A stretch of DNA of 64,000 nt from Litsea cubeba (taxonomy: Eukaryota > Streptophyta > Magnoliopsida > Laurales > Lauraceae), in contig CM022948.1 in NCBI GenBank assembly GCA_012931725.1, positions 63,656,348 through 63,720,347 on the forward strand, read 5' to 3'. Position numbers and translations under genes: made by a program. The notes below the pieces were generated by a model. It ran no database searches, was not told where the DNA came from, and worked only from the letters and a program-made list of their open reading frames with translations. Shown piece after piece: positions 1-12,246 of this stretch. Positions within the stretch are counted from its first letter, which is position 1; every line of letters begins with the position of its first letter.

Positions 1-430
1 CAATTCGCTTCGACGCTTGTATTCCTCTAGTTTGTAATAATCATTGAGGAAGTAAAACACTACAGGCAATCTCTGCCTTTATGAAGTGGACGTAGGTCAT
101 CTTGACCGAACCACTATAAATCTCTCATCTCTCTTCATTTACTGCCTTTATCGCATAGCATTAATTATCTGACCGGTGGTGTCCGAATTCTTGTTTTTGG
201 CATCATCAACTTCTTTGAAAAAACTATGATATGGGATTGATTAGTTATTCAAATCTTATGATAGAACGTGTTTTGGGCAAAATAGCCAACAGAGAAAAAA
301 ATTGACCAAAGTCAAGCGACACTAGGGCCATTTTGGAGACTTTTGTCATATTTCATAGAATCCAAGTTTAAGAAAGATTAAATTGTGAAAACTCCATTAA
401 ATTATCCTCCCATTTGATCTATGACCTTTA
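1..430. other. Intergenic, no gene seen
   Basis: AT-rich sequence with no open frame or exon-like stretch that I recognise. I see no repeat boundary in it. Confidence 0.5.
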
Positions 431-709
431 GGGCACGTTTGTTTAGAAGAATAGTGAAAATTCTTGTCTAGGAGGATTATGCAAATTTCAAAAGTAGGGT
501 TCCAAATGCTCAACCTCCCTCTAGCATTTATAATGCTAGAATTCAAGGACTTCATAAGGCTAAAAGTGCCTATTTATGTGGTTTGGAATGCTGAATCCTT
601 GCAACAAACAGAGCATTTAGATTGCTCAGGGGACATAATGCCACATCATGTCGTAAATTCCCAACAAGCTCAACTCCTTGTAAGAAATGCCTCTAACCAA
701 ACAGGCCCG
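431..709. repeat. MITE-like element
   Basis: The left end GGGCACGTTTGTTTAG and the right end CTAACCAAACAGGCCC form an imperfect terminal inverted repeat about 280 bp apart. The size and the GGGC...GTTTG terminus fit a small non-autonomous DNA transposon. No clear target duplication was found, so the superfamily is unassigned. The short open frame inside it is not a gene. Confidence 0.45.
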
Positions 710-1017
710 CGTGTTTGGCAATTTACTCGTAGACTTAAAGTGAAGTAAAGTCTCCGTTATCCAGACAAGAAAAGACGAAAGGGTCATATCAAGAGTACGC
801 AAATTCAGAATTTCATCTTTCTCTAAAAAAAAGAGTAAAAAGCAATCTCTTTTCTCTACAGAAAAAGAAAAAAAAACTATTTTTATACAAAAAGCCAAAA
901 ACATTCTCTATCAAGCCAATAAAAATAGAAAAACAACAAGACCCATTATATTTTATTCTCTATTGATTTGATGCATCACCTCACTTTACATCAATTCACC
1001 ATACATCCAAACACGCC
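706..1017. repeat. MITE-like element abutting the previous one
   Basis: The left end CGCGTGTTTGGCAATTTAC and the right end CATACATCCAAACACGCC form an imperfect inverted repeat. The interior (about 770-990) resembles 11380-11590, so this is a repeat family with at least two copies here. It directly abuts or overlaps the element at 431-709, which suggests one inserted at the edge of the other. No target duplication could be verified. Confidence 0.45.
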
Positions 1018-2065
1018 GGTTTAGTGATTTTAAACACATCACTTTTCATGATTTCAATCCATTGATAAATAATTATAAAATGAATGAAGAATTTGGAGTT
1101 GTGGTGATTCACAGAGGTAGTTTATATGAGTGGGGTAACCTCACTAACCAGAAATTAAGGTGGTCTGCACCTAAAAACCCGTGCAGATGATCTCATATCA
1201 ATTCAGTGTGAAATTTTTAGTCAATTGGTCAAAAGATAATATGAAATTTAGAGTCACTCATCACAAGTAAATATCTTACATGCCAGATATACGAAGTAAG
1301 TAAAATTTTGAACGATTTGAAATATAGATGGTGGGTTCCACTTTGATTTAGATGGACACCAGTGGAAAATCTTTTCCTAGAGGATAAGCAGCTAGAGGGC
1401 AGATGCATGCTTAATGCAGTACTACAAATGATATATAGTTCCTGTTTGTGTAGGATAATGGGTGGCTTTAAAATCTTGAAATTCATAAATCATAGCATTT
1501 ATTAAACACCATGCTCGAGCTCCTTGACTTGTTGAGCTTGAGTTAAGAACAGTATGTAAAGGATTTAGATGTTGCATAAGCATGGATCTAACTGAGTTGG
1601 CCGCTACAAATAAGACTAAGATTGCATCAGCTCAGATCAAAATCTGTGATTATCTACAAGATAACAACCACATGTTTGATTTATTCTCGATCTAAGGACA
1701 AGGATGGACACCCAAATCAAAGAAGATGATCATGGACGGTTCAAATTTAGTAAAAGAAAAAGGGAATTAAAAGACTTTCCCCAAGGGGCTCTCTCTTTCT
1801 TCTCACTATTACTTGTTATTGGATATGAGCTTCCTAGTCTTTCGTTATTGGGCCGGGGGATAAGCTCTACATTTGAATATGAATGGAGAGATGATTAGAA
1901 TAGAGAGTTGAATTAAATTCTCTCAATTTGAATTTGAACGGAAAGATGATAAAGATAAAGAATTGGAGTAAATTCAAAATAAACATTATCCCTATCACCA
2001 CATAAGGATTAACACATCCTTATTTGCAACCACCAAGACTCCTTGTGAGTACATCTATTTGTAAT
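1018..2065. other. Intergenic, no gene seen
   Basis: Non-coding, AT-rich sequence. A 64-codon open frame near 1704-1898 has no recognisable protein features and no neighbouring exon. Confidence 0.45.
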
Positions 2066-2641
2066 TGGGAGTAGCATGTCTTCGGCCAAGTCGTACGTAC
2101 TGCGGGAAAAGTGCCACGGCCGACAACGGCACAAGGCACGTCCCAACGTGAAATTAATATATAAAAAGTTCTATTTTTATATAAATAAAATTTTAATTTT
2201 AAATAATTAAATATTTATTTATCACTGGTCAATTAGCATCAATGTTTTTTTTTTTTTGCAAGTGAAGTCCCCGCTAGGGGTTGATCTCTAACGAGGGAAA
2301 TCCACCACCACAGCCGCATTTGTGGGGCTCTGATAGATTCCAAACCCCTGACCACCACTTAATGTTTCAGAATGTTTGTGCATTTGTTTTAATAGTTTCA
2401 ACCTCATCTCAAGTTGAAACCCCCAAGTCTATAAAATTTCTTTCAATTTAAATAAAAAATTTAATAAAATTTAAAAGAAATTTAGAAGAAGCATGTGGAC
2501 CGGCTTGTGGGCGACACCGCCCAGTCCGTCTGGGGCACAACCTAAGTCATGTCTTGGGACGTGTTGGCCAACCCCCACCTGACCTGGGCACTGCACGGCA
2601 TTATAGGGCCGACCTAAAAGCGGGCCATGCCTACACCCCTA
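2066..2641. repeat. Possible hAT-type element
   Basis: The right end reads ...GGCATGCCTACACCCCTA on a bottom-strand comparison, and the left end TGGGAGTAGCATGTCTTCGG is an imperfect inverted match to it. The TAGGGGTGTA terminus resembles that of the verified hAT elements in this window. No 8-bp duplication was found, so the left boundary is approximate. A T-run near 2246-2258 may mark a secondary insertion. Confidence 0.3.
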
Positions 2642-2958
2642 GGTCTACCTATATGAAAATTTCCAACTCCATTATATTATCCTAACCCCTTAATCCATGA
2701 TCCAAAGTTTAATGATTTAGAGGTATCACTTTCTTGTAATTTTCAATCCAACATTGAGTCACGGCTAAATGAGCGTAAAAGTTGGGCTTTATACCAATTC
2801 ATGGATATAGTACGTGTGAAATAATTAGAGTGACTCAAAGGTGTGGGTCCAAACTCTAAAAACACAGGGGATGATAAATAAAAAAAAGGAATTTTTAAAA
2901 ATGGAGAGTTTTTAATAATCTCTAAATAGAGTGTCCCCAAACGACAGTCCCTCATATC

Positions 2959-3177
2959 CATGGTTGAAAATCTCGGCCCGGTACCGGTACGTACCGGCCG
3001 ATACGTACCGGTACGGCCCGGTAGGTACCGCGCCGATATCTCAGCGAGATATCGGTAGGTAGTAGCGGCGATACGGGGGAAAAAATCGCCAAAAAATCGC
3101 TATCTATCGGCCGATATTTTGAAAATATCGGCCGTGTGAGATTTTATACTCGGCCGATATTTTCAAAATACGGCCGA

Positions 3178-3231
<54 letters not shown>

Positions 3232-4122
3232 CGGGGCGCTGCCCCCCGATCCCCCGCCGGGGGCGCTGCCCCCTGGACCCCCGCGAGCTGACCGTTCAGC
3301 TCGACCCCGCGGGGGATACCCCCGGGACCCCCTCTGCGAAGCGCATTGTTTTAAGATAAGTGCAATCTAAATTCAAGAGACAAAAGGATCTACTTGACCA
3401 TGATAGCTATGGACTCTTTTGATTGTCTTTCTTTTTTTTTTGTGCTTAGATGTCAATTATTATCATAAACTACTAGATATGATATTTAAACCTATTTAAT
3501 ATGTTGTACTGATATAGTAGTAAAGATTGTTAATATGCTAATTCATGAACGAAAAGGCTTTATATTGAGTTAGATTCGATGTTACTCACTTATTTTTCCC
3601 TAGATCTAGTATTTTAAAGTATAGATCTATATTTTTTTTATTCCAAAATTTGGGGCTTTTCTTGAAATCAGTTACATTTTTTCACATTAGTGTTCAAATG
3701 CATTGATAATGTGTTAGTTTAAATAGATCTATACTTTTGGAATAAAAAAGTATGAGTTTTTTGCCAAAAAATTGTGGTTGCATTATGTCAGATTTATGAT
3801 ATTTCATCCTATTGATCATGAGCATCAATAATGGTTGCATTATATAAAATACTGGAGAATAAAGCGAACAGCGATACAGACAGGACTCATAACTTAAGGT
3901 GACCGAGATTTTGATTTATTGTTGTTACTAATGAAAAAAAATATTGTTTTCCAACATTTTCTAATATTCTGGATTTTTTGAATATTTTTGCGGATTTTTC
4001 TGGATTAAAAAAAAATTCACACCGCGACGACCGCGACGGACCGATATCCGCGACGATATCCGCGACGTATCGGTTTTTTCGGCCCGGCCGATACCGCGAC
4101 CGATACCGAGATTTAAACCATG
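2959..4122. mobile_element. Non-autonomous hAT-type transposon, 1164 bp
   Basis: The element is flanked by a perfect 8-bp target duplication, CTCATATC (2951-2958 and 4123-4130), the length typical of hAT. Its termini are inverted repeats: left CATGGTTGAAAATCTCGG, right CCGAGATTTAAACCATG. Both subterminal regions (about 2980-3080 and 4020-4110) are dense in short CCGGTACC, CGATA and CCGCGAC repeats in opposite orientation. The interior holds a 50-T tract (about 3181-3230) followed by a GC-rich stretch. No transposase frame is present. Several short open frames inside it are repeat artefacts. Confidence 0.85.
3181..3230. repeat. Poly-T tract, about 50 bp
   Basis: Uninterrupted T-run inside the hAT element, followed immediately by a GC-rich, palindrome-prone block (3231-3340). 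It could be the tail of a retroposed insertion or a microsatellite expansion. Confidence 0.9.
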
Positions 4123-4130
4123 CTCATATC

Positions 4131-5590
4131 TCCACCGCGCAATTACATACGTTTTTAGACATGTCCCTCGTATCTCCACTTAAATTACTTTGGTTTCAAG
4201 GCACAGCTTTTGGATGGTGTGGCAGTGGAGCAAGTGGAGAAAGGTGGGAAAATTCGTCGTGTGAAGGACAGATATAAGAAAGCAAATGCACATTCCTTTG
4301 GTTATGAGTTTATTATCCACCCTTGTCTCTTTCCCACCTAGAAATAATTCAAGACATGGTCCCTCAACCTTTTTTTTTTTTCTTCTTCTTTTGGTATCCG
4401 AGGGTTCCAATTATTTGGACTTAATCAATTCCACCGAATTCAGAGAGAAGCCTGATAAATTTTTTTGTAGTTTCAATCTGATAGTGTAGTTTCAAACATA
4501 CAATTTTCAGATGCAAACCATGTATCCTACTAGGTCAACTGAACTACCCCTTAAAATTATATGATCCCACAACTATATCGGTTGGCTAAGGACTTGTGTG
4601 CCTCCTAAGTTTAAGCCTAATCTAACAAAATAAATAAATAAATATAATTGAGCACAGTGAGTCCTCTCTCTCCTCAATCAAATGAAACTCATGGTCAGGC
4701 TTATAAACTCATTACTGGGACAACCCATGCGGCTAACCTTGGGGCCCACACGATCAATTCGAGCCAGTCATCATCCTAAATTCTTCTTATATGTCACTGA
4801 TTCCATGAAATTTTCACAGACCCAATGAAATGGACGTACATGGGATTAAAATAAAATAGTGCATTAAAACACAAGTAAATTTGAGGGCCACATATCAAGG
4901 CATTAGAATGGTGGGATTGACTCAAATTTTGATCTATGTTTGGACCAATCTAAATCATGATTGGTGGCCTTTAGGTGGGCCCCACTGGCTGTCTCACATG
5001 GAGACTGCCCTTCTCTTATTGTAGAAGCCCAAGAATTCAATTTCCACCAACCCCATGTGATGGGGAAAAAAGAAATCCATTATCTCTTCTGTCCTTATTA
5101 GGGCTTCTTGTTCATTGTTTTTCACATTCTTTATTTTTCTCAACCTTTTGTGATGCATAATACTATGGGATAAAGATCTGCATGTACTATATCTAGAACC
5201 TTCTAGAGTTCTAGTGCCCTTACAAATCAAGAGGTGGATTTATTTAAAGCCAATTCCACCATGCTAAGGCCATTGGGGTACACTGCAGGACTACTCTTGT
5301 TCTTCTCTCCATATTCTCCTCTGTCAAACGTGAAAAGAGGCAACAAAATGGAGAAATGCCAAGGCCTGCCCATGTTTCAGCTGCCCAATCAATCATATTC
5401 TCTGTCAACATGAATGAGTTCAATACTCTTTCCACTTTGAGTGATATACATTGCTAAATTGATCAATGCATTAAAAATTAAAAAAAAAACATTTCAATAA
5501 CTTTTTATTAATTTTTATTTTGTTATTTCTCTCAACAGCACTTTTGTTTTGCCCGTTGATTGATCTGATGTGGCATCATTGCTTATTTTG
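4131..5590. other. Intergenic, no gene seen
   Basis: Non-coding sequence with short overlapping open frames on both strands. None has a recognisable domain or exon-like splice context. Confidence 0.45.
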
Positions 5591-5608
5591 AATCTTAGTT
5601 ACATATTT

Positions 5609-5830
5609 AACCCCAAGGGGTTGGTCGAGTAGTCAGGACCACGGTTCATCCCTCTTCAGGAGGTAGAGGTCTTGGTATCAACCCTCGCTTCCCCCCTCTT
5701 CATGAACTAAATGTTGAGTCCACTAGTGCTACCACCTAGGAGCCACAGGGGTTTTACCCAGCATCTCTCTGGGCCCGGAGGGATTAGTCCAGCCCAAAGG
5801 GTTGGGAACCCTTCTATTAGCAAAAAGAAA
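5609..5830 (+). mobile_element. SINE, tRNA-derived, with 18-bp target duplication
   Basis: A 222-bp insertion flanked by a perfect 18-bp direct repeat, AATCTTAGTTACATATTT (5591-5608 and 5831-5848). The 5' part carries an A-box-like GGTTGGTCGAGTAGTCAGG and a B-box-like GGTATCAACCC, the internal RNA polymerase III promoter expected of a tRNA-derived SINE. It ends in an A-rich tail (CAAAAAGAAA). The long duplication fits LINE-mediated retroposition. It is non-coding. Confidence 0.85.
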
Positions 5831-6017
5831 AATCTTAGTTACATATTTTACGCCCAATCAATCTGGAAATTATAACTTTAGCTAAAACCAAAAATTCAAG
5901 GGCATGGCAACGACCTTATCATCAGCCCCACTTTGAAATCAGAGGACCCTTTTTTGTGCTTAACGAAGAGAAATATTGTGTAATTATATTGACAACTAGA
6001 AACTATGCATAAACAAA

Positions 6018-6760
6018 TGTGTAAGGTCAGAAAAGGCTGCCGTCCTCAAAAGTAGCATGTCAGGCAAAAAGTTTGTTAAGCGTGGAGTGATTTCGGGACA
6101 CAAAAAACATGTCAGGCAGTAAGTGGTCTCACTATAGCGAGAAAGACGATGTTTGCCCAGTTGGATCCGGACTCTGAGAGAAAGTTTGAGAAAACTCTCT
6201 TTTCTAAGTGGATAATTACAAGGAGTCTTTGGACGAATTTTGAGGCTATAAATTAGGTGTTTCTCACAACCCAAAGGTAAGAGAAAAGACATAGATCATC
6301 TCTCAAGTTCTGAATTTGTGATCAAATTGAGAAAAATTTTCTCTAGAGATTTTTGAAGAATTATGCTGTCAAGTACTCTAGAGAGCCAGGTTCTTCTGCA
6401 TCCCTTGTAGAAGATCATCTTCTTGCGTAGAAGATTTGAGGAGTCAAGCGTTGGATCTGTTGCAATCAACAGTGTGATGTCGTTGAAGCGTGACGCGACA
6501 CAAGGTAACTTCAGTCTTTAGATAGGGGATATCTAGGGTAGAAATCCGAGTTTCTTGTGATTACGAGATTCATAGTGTTTAATTAGATTCAGTACGGATC
6601 GGTGGTTTTTCACCCGATTTGGGTTTTTCACCTTAAATTTGGTGTCTTTGTGGTGTGTGCTTGTGATTTTATTTCCGTTGCGTAGTTTATTATTTTTTGC
6701 ACACTAGTGGGTTGATTTATTGAGTGGACAAATCTAGAGATCTCGAACCCTAAACCCTCA
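6018..6760 (+). repeat. 5' LTR of the Copia-type element
   Basis: The LTR runs from TGTGTAAGG to CCCTCA and aligns end to end with the 3' copy at 7972-8716, with scattered substitutions. The divergence suggests the insertion is not recent. Confidence 0.8.
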
Positions 6761-6818
6761 ATTGGTATCTGAGCGGGTTACACTAATTTGTTGTATTTGA
6801 TCATAAGAGATTTCTAGA

Positions 6819-7645
6819 ATGATACTCAATCAATTCTTGGCAAGAACTTCTATGTCTGATGATTATAATGAAGATGAGGTATCAGATTAAGAAGAAGATT
6901 GGGAAGAAAAATATTACTCCACGTTTAATGATTGTGTGCGGATGACCAAGTATTGTAAGAAGGTCACAATCAAGTTTAAAACTGCTCAAGAAGAAAATTA
7001 TGCATTAAAGAATGATTTAGAGCTAGCTCTTGAAAAGATTCGTCTCTTGGAAAGTTAGAAAAACTGCATGGCTGAAAATTGACCACTGAGAGTCAAAAAC
7101 TTGAAAATGCTAAATAAGAGATTGAGAATATAAAGACTGAGCTGCAGACTGTTAAATCTGAAAAGAAAGATTTGCAAGGAAGGCTGAAGATCACTATGTC
7201 TGAGTTAGAAGTGAAACAAGCTTCACTAAACAAGATGAACACTAGTTCGAAGACTCTTACAAATATCTTGTGTAGTCAGAAGTCTCCTTTTGACAGAAGC
7301 GGTCTCGGTTATGATCATGGTGCATCCACTTCAAATGCTAAAGGTAAAACAAATTTTATTTCAAGTGTTGCACATGCTACTCCACATACTGCACATATAC
7401 ATAATGTGTCGAGTAGTTTCAAGAAAAAGAATGTATCATGCGCTGCACGCACATCCACTTGTCACCATTGTGGAAAGAAATGATACATTCATCCCCATTG
7501 CAAGAAGCTACAAAATCTGCCTAAGACTAAGCAATGGCGAAAGAATTTTTCTCCAGCTAAGACAACTCAAATTTGGGTTAGAAAATCTGATTTGCCTAAG
7601 GAGTTTGCTCACACTCCGCTGAAAGTACAAACTACAAAAGTATGA
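6819..7645 (+). pseudogene. Copia gag remnant with zinc knuckle
   Basis: The broken reading frame begins soon after the primer-binding site. It encodes an acidic start, a long heptad-like charged stretch (KIRLLES, LEVKQASL) typical of the coiled-coil part of some Copia gag proteins, then a CHHCGKK zinc-knuckle-like motif followed by RKSDLPKEF. Several in-frame stops and shifts interrupt it, including one inside the knuckle. The coding match stops where protease would begin. It is non-functional as read. Confidence 0.7.
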
Positions 7646-7971
7646 GTGGCTAATCATAAAAAGCCCTGATCAAGGAGGTCAAATCCGCAACCCCAGTGCT
7701 GATACGAAGATCATAGTGAGAGGGAGTCAAAATTGAGGGGGAGCTACTGCATCCAGATTGACGGAAGTTGCATGATTATTTTTGTTTGTCAATTATGGAC
7801 AAATTCAGGGGGAGAAGAATTAAGCCAGGAGGAGTTCTACAAGCTAAGGCAATTCAAGATCTACAGTGCTAATTTTTTTTAAAATTCATTGTATTTTGGG
7901 TTTTTCTTTTGGGTAGATCATATTGTATTGTTCTAGGAAGATTTGTTTAATAATTGCCAAAAGGGGGAGAT

Positions 7972-8716
7972 TGTGAGTTCAAAAAAGGCTGCCGTCCTCA
8001 AAAGTAGCATGTCAGGCAGAAAGTTTGTCAAGCGTGGAGTGATTTCGGGACACAAAAAACGTGTCAGGCAGTAAGTAGTCTTGCTATAGCGAGAACGACG
8101 ATGTTGGCCCAGTTGGATCCAGACTCTGAGAGAAAGTTTGAGAAAACTCCCTTTTTTTTAAAGTGGATAATTACAAGGAGTCTTATGGATAAATTTTGGG
8201 GCTATAAATTGGGTGTTTCTCACAACCCAAAGGTAAGAGAAAAGACATAGATCATCTCTCAAGTTCTGAATTGGTGATCAAATTGAGAGAAATTTTCTCA
8301 AGAGATTTTTGAAGAGTTGTGCTGCCAAGTACTCTAGAGAGTCAGGTTCTTCTGCATCCCTTGTAGAAGATCATCTTCTCACGTAGAAGATTTGAGGAGT
8401 CAAGCGCTAAATCTGTTGCAATCAACGGTGTGATGTCGTTGAAACGTGATGCGACACAAGGTAACTTCAGTATTTAGATATGGGATATCTAGGTAAGAAA
8501 TCTGAGTTTCTTGTAATTGCGAGATTCATAGTGTTTGATTAGATCCAGTACGGATCGATGGTTTTTCACTCGGTTAGGGTTTTTCACCTTAAATTTAGTG
8601 TCTTTATGGTGTGTGCCTGTGATTTTATTTCCACCGTGTAGTTTATTATTTTTTGCGCACTAGTGGGCTGCTTTATTGAGAGGACCAATCTAGAGATCTC
8701 GAACCCTAAATCTTCA
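7972..8716 (+). repeat. 3' LTR of the Copia-type element
   Basis: It starts TGTGAGTTC directly after the polypurine tract (about 7958-7971) and ends at TCTTCA. It is a near-complete copy of 6018-6760. Confidence 0.8.
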
Positions 8717-9228
8717 AAATGAAATAAGGTGAAAACTAAAAATGTGGGGATGTCAATGGACTTCCAGGCCTTTTGGGATGGCCCATGTGAATTTCAATTT
8801 TTCTCTTGACCCTGTTTGAGATCATGCTGAAAAAAAATAGAAAAAACAAGAAGAAGAATAATAACAACAGCAACCACCTAACATGTCTTTTATATTTACA
8901 TCGCCAGAGGTCTTAATAGGTCTTTCCCTTCGTTACTACCTTGAACTACTGGGCACTAGCCTTTCAAGGAGTATAGAAGCTAATTCAAGCCTTCTAAGAA
9001 CGTACCTTGACCATGTCAAATGATATTTTCTTATTTTTTTATATTTATTACTAATAGGTTATTCTCATTCTTTTAGTTATATATTTTCTTATAATTCCAT
9101 ATAACATCTTGCTACATGCACTTTGGCTTTCCCCTGCCTCTTTGTTATTCAACATTCAGCTCCATATAACAAAGCCCTTGTAACATTCATGTAATAAAAG
9201 TAACCTTTTTAATCAAAATGCATGTTCT
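8717..9228. other. Intergenic, no gene seen
   Basis: Non-coding sequence between the Copia element and a hAT-like repeat. Confidence 0.45.
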
Positions 9229-9755
9229 ACAATCGGAAAAAATCCGTCGATCCGTAAAATCGATCCAATCCGCGGATTTTAAAACCGAACTGAAAATAAA
9301 CGGATTGGTGACGGATTGAAAATCTTGTAATCCGTTAACAAAGGATCAATGACAGATTTCACCCTCAATCCGCGAATTCAATCCGATCCGATCCATTGAC
9401 ATTAAATATAAATAAAAAAAACTTAAGGAGTCTAAATATAAGTTAAGAGGTCTAAATATAAAAGAAGGAAAAACTTCTGTGGTCAAAATGTAATTCACTT
9501 TTATATATAAGTACATCTAATTAAATCCTAGACCAAATTTCACACTAGCCTTAAAAGCATGCTCTTCAAATTTTCTTTAACATTAGATTCAACGGATTTA
9601 ACATATTAAATCGATCCGATCCGGTCCTCCACGGATCTGATTGATTTTTTAACAGCCACGGATTGATTACAAATTCCAAATCCATCAATCCGTAGGTAAT
9701 GGATTGGTGACGGATTTGACCTAATCCGCACCAATCCAATCCGTATACACCCCTA
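9229..9755. repeat. hAT-like element with ATCCG repeats
   Basis: Both ends are dense in ATCCG/CGGAT motifs in opposite orientations (9238-9395 and 9610-9745), as in subterminal transposase-binding arrays. The right end ACACCCCTA matches the TAGGGGTG terminus of the verified hAT at 62660-63289. The left end seems degraded and no 8-bp duplication was found. It is non-coding. Confidence 0.5.
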
Positions 9756-9976
9756 ATACATAATTACGTAACATTCCAATAACTTATCTCCATTTTGCCC
9801 ATCAAATGCTCGACTCCCAACTCAAAACCTCCACTTTCATTTGTGATTGACCCATTACATTGGTATTAAGTCTTCTACTATTTAAACAACTCATTTTTCC
9901 GATCAACCCAATAAAATTAATTGCATTTGCCATTAGCCTGTTAGTTCTTAGTCCATTTGATTAAAATACTTTGTTT

Positions 9977-11136
9977 TAGGGCTGTAAGCAGTCGATTTTC
10001 GGTCGGTTTTACGACATATGAAACTCGAGCCGAAACTTTCGATTTTACAATATTACAATAACCAAAACCGACTAAAGTATATATACTGGACATTGGAAAC
10101 CGACATTTCGGTTCGGTCAGTTTCGGTTGGTCTTCAGTTAATGGGCTGGGCCTAATTTTATTAGACTTCAACAATAAAATTTTTAAAAATCTCATAGCTA
10201 TGTCTCAAAGGTATAAGAGCCCACAATGTTATCAAAATACTAGTGCTTGACTAATGAAGCATGGACATAAAATACTGTAACTGCTGTGCCATGCATATCA
10301 GGGGAACATCAAAAGTGATAAGATATGATCGTTTGAAATGGTCTGATCAGTCTCAATGATGTATTAATCCACTGAGTAATTGAAAATGCTTAACTGTCAA
10401 TTTACAGTACAGCCATCAGGAAATTACTGCAAATAATGTATATCAGGGGAACATAAAAAATGCACCTTTTTAAATAATGCTTAACTGTCAATTTACAGTC
10501 TCAATGGAGCAGCTTTCCTCTCTATCATGGAATCCACTTACTACAAATGTACCTTTAGAAAGCTCAAAAAGTTTTAAATCACCTTTTCCTCTGTGACGAG
10601 AAGCCGCTTCCTGGGAAGAAATCCAAGAGACCCATGCCTTGGGTGTTCAAACTTCCTGTGCGACAACCCTTCGCCCCTACTTCACCATGCCACAACCTTA
10701 AAAGAAAAATGAGAAAAAGAATGAAACTGACTACATGGTATTCTCCACAGAAAGCTTCTTACTGATTACAAGAGATACTATTATATAGAAAAATACAAAA
10801 ATCTCCCAAAGAAGTAAAATAAAAGAGAGAACACCCAAGCCCTCACCATTAAAAATAACAATAAAAAACCGTCATTACATACAATTACATACCAAGACAA
10901 ATAGCCAAAAGCTATTTTCTAGAAGAAAAGTGGGCGGGCCATCAAGTAGTAATTTATTTGGTCGGTTCGGTTTTAACCGAACAGTTTCCACATAATTATA
11001 AAAACCGACCGTTTGAAAAGAAGAAAAATTTTCAAAAACCGTTCGGTCAGTTTTGTTTTTAAAAAAAACTATAAACCGGACAAACGGTCGGTTCGGCTGG
11101 GCGGTTCGGTTTTCACGGTTAATTTTGACAGCCCTA
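9977..11136. mobile_element. Non-autonomous hAT-type transposon, 1160 bp
   Basis: A perfect 8-bp duplication CTTTGTTT (9969-9976 and 11137-11144) flanks termini TAGGGCTGT and ACAGCCCTA. Subterminal regions contain repeated CGGTCGG, CGGTTTCGG and AACCGA motifs (9990-10140 and 10960-11120) in opposite orientation. The middle holds no transposase, and the minus-strand open frames are by-products of the repeats. Confidence 0.85.
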
Positions 11137-11379
11137 CTTTGTTTCAAAATTCTATATATTCATTTACTTGTTTCCTTATTTGACTAATTAGAATAATACC
11201 ATCTACAAACAACAAATACCTTTGTATAAAAATCTAAGATATATATGTTAAGTGGAGTTTTGGAAGAAAATATTCGGTGTTAATATTTCCCACAGTTTTC
11301 ATCCGCTAAGGTTAAAACTATTTGAAAATATGATGTTGTACAAAAAAGAGATTCCACATAAAATATTAGACAAAAGGGT

Positions 11380-11590
11380 CACACCAAAAGTACACTATTT
11401 CAAAATTTCCTCCTTATTTTTTTAAGTAAAAAAACAGCCTCCTTTTTTCACTAAAAGACAAAAAAATCACATTTTTATATAAAAAGTCAAAAAGATTTCA
11501 TACCAAACAACTAAAAATAAAATACAATCATAACTCACTTATGTATTTATTCTCTCTTGATTTGATACTTTACTTTATCTTTATTTTACG
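11380..11590. repeat. Second copy of the 706-1017 repeat family
   Basis: The interior shares a run of matching blocks with 770-990: AAAGGGTCA, then a C/T-rich stretch, ACTATTTTTATA or CATTTTTATATA, and a CTCTATTGATTTGAT or CTCTTGATTTGAT block. The termini are too degraded to define. No coding content. Confidence 0.4.
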
Positions 11591-12246
11591 ATAAAATAAA
11601 CAAATGGGCCCAAGAAGAAATGCATACAAAATCAATTACCATGAATATCAGGGAACTAACAGTCCAAGGGTGTTTTTTTAACATACGGGGATGCTGGTGC
11701 AATGTTCATGTTCAAATGAGTATAATAGCAACAAAGCAACTTCTATCGTTACAGTGTCTTGAAAGGAAAACTACATGTCACGTGCAGGACTGCAGATAGG
11801 GACACAACAAAACATCAGTGGCTGGGAGAGAGAAGATTTATATTCCCTTTTTTTCTCTTACCTAATATGCCGTTGGTATGTTCTTTTGCTATTGTATTTT
11901 ACTGGGGTGTACTAAAACCTTATAATTGGGAAGGTTTGAAACCCAACTCTGCAAATGAATCATCATCTTCATTTGTACAGAATAAAGAAGTTGAATGATA
12001 CACGTATTATAGAAATTGGAGATCAAGAACTGAAAATTCTCAAACAGACATGCAAGGATGGCTATGGCCCCTCCCAAAAGTTTGAGAACACCCCCTAATT
12101 TAAAAAAAAAAAAAAAAAAAAAACTTAACGAGTTTTTAACATATATATGCCCATGGAATTGAATCTTGAAGTCTGAGAAATGCATCTTTGAGAGTTGCTG
12201 AAATTAGTGTGATGTCCAAGATGGCCATAAAATGATCTCCTTTTTA

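Larger units (their letters stand above)
6018..8716 (+). mobile_element. Non-autonomous Copia-type LTR retrotransposon
   Basis: Two direct repeats of about 745 bp (6018-6760 and 7972-8716) bracket a 1.2-kb interior. Immediately after the first repeat is TGGTATCTGAGC (6763-6774), close to the TGGTATCAGAGC binding site for initiator methionine tRNA used by Copia elements. Just before the second repeat is the polypurine tract AAAAGGGGGAGA. The interior codes only for a broken gag, and all of pol is missing, so the element depends on proteins from another copy. I could not verify a 5-bp target duplication. Confidence 0.85.

Noticed and set aside
6763..6774. tRNA gene candidate
   Set aside because: TGGTATCTGAGC is only the 12-nt primer-binding site of the Copia element; no cloverleaf can be built around it.
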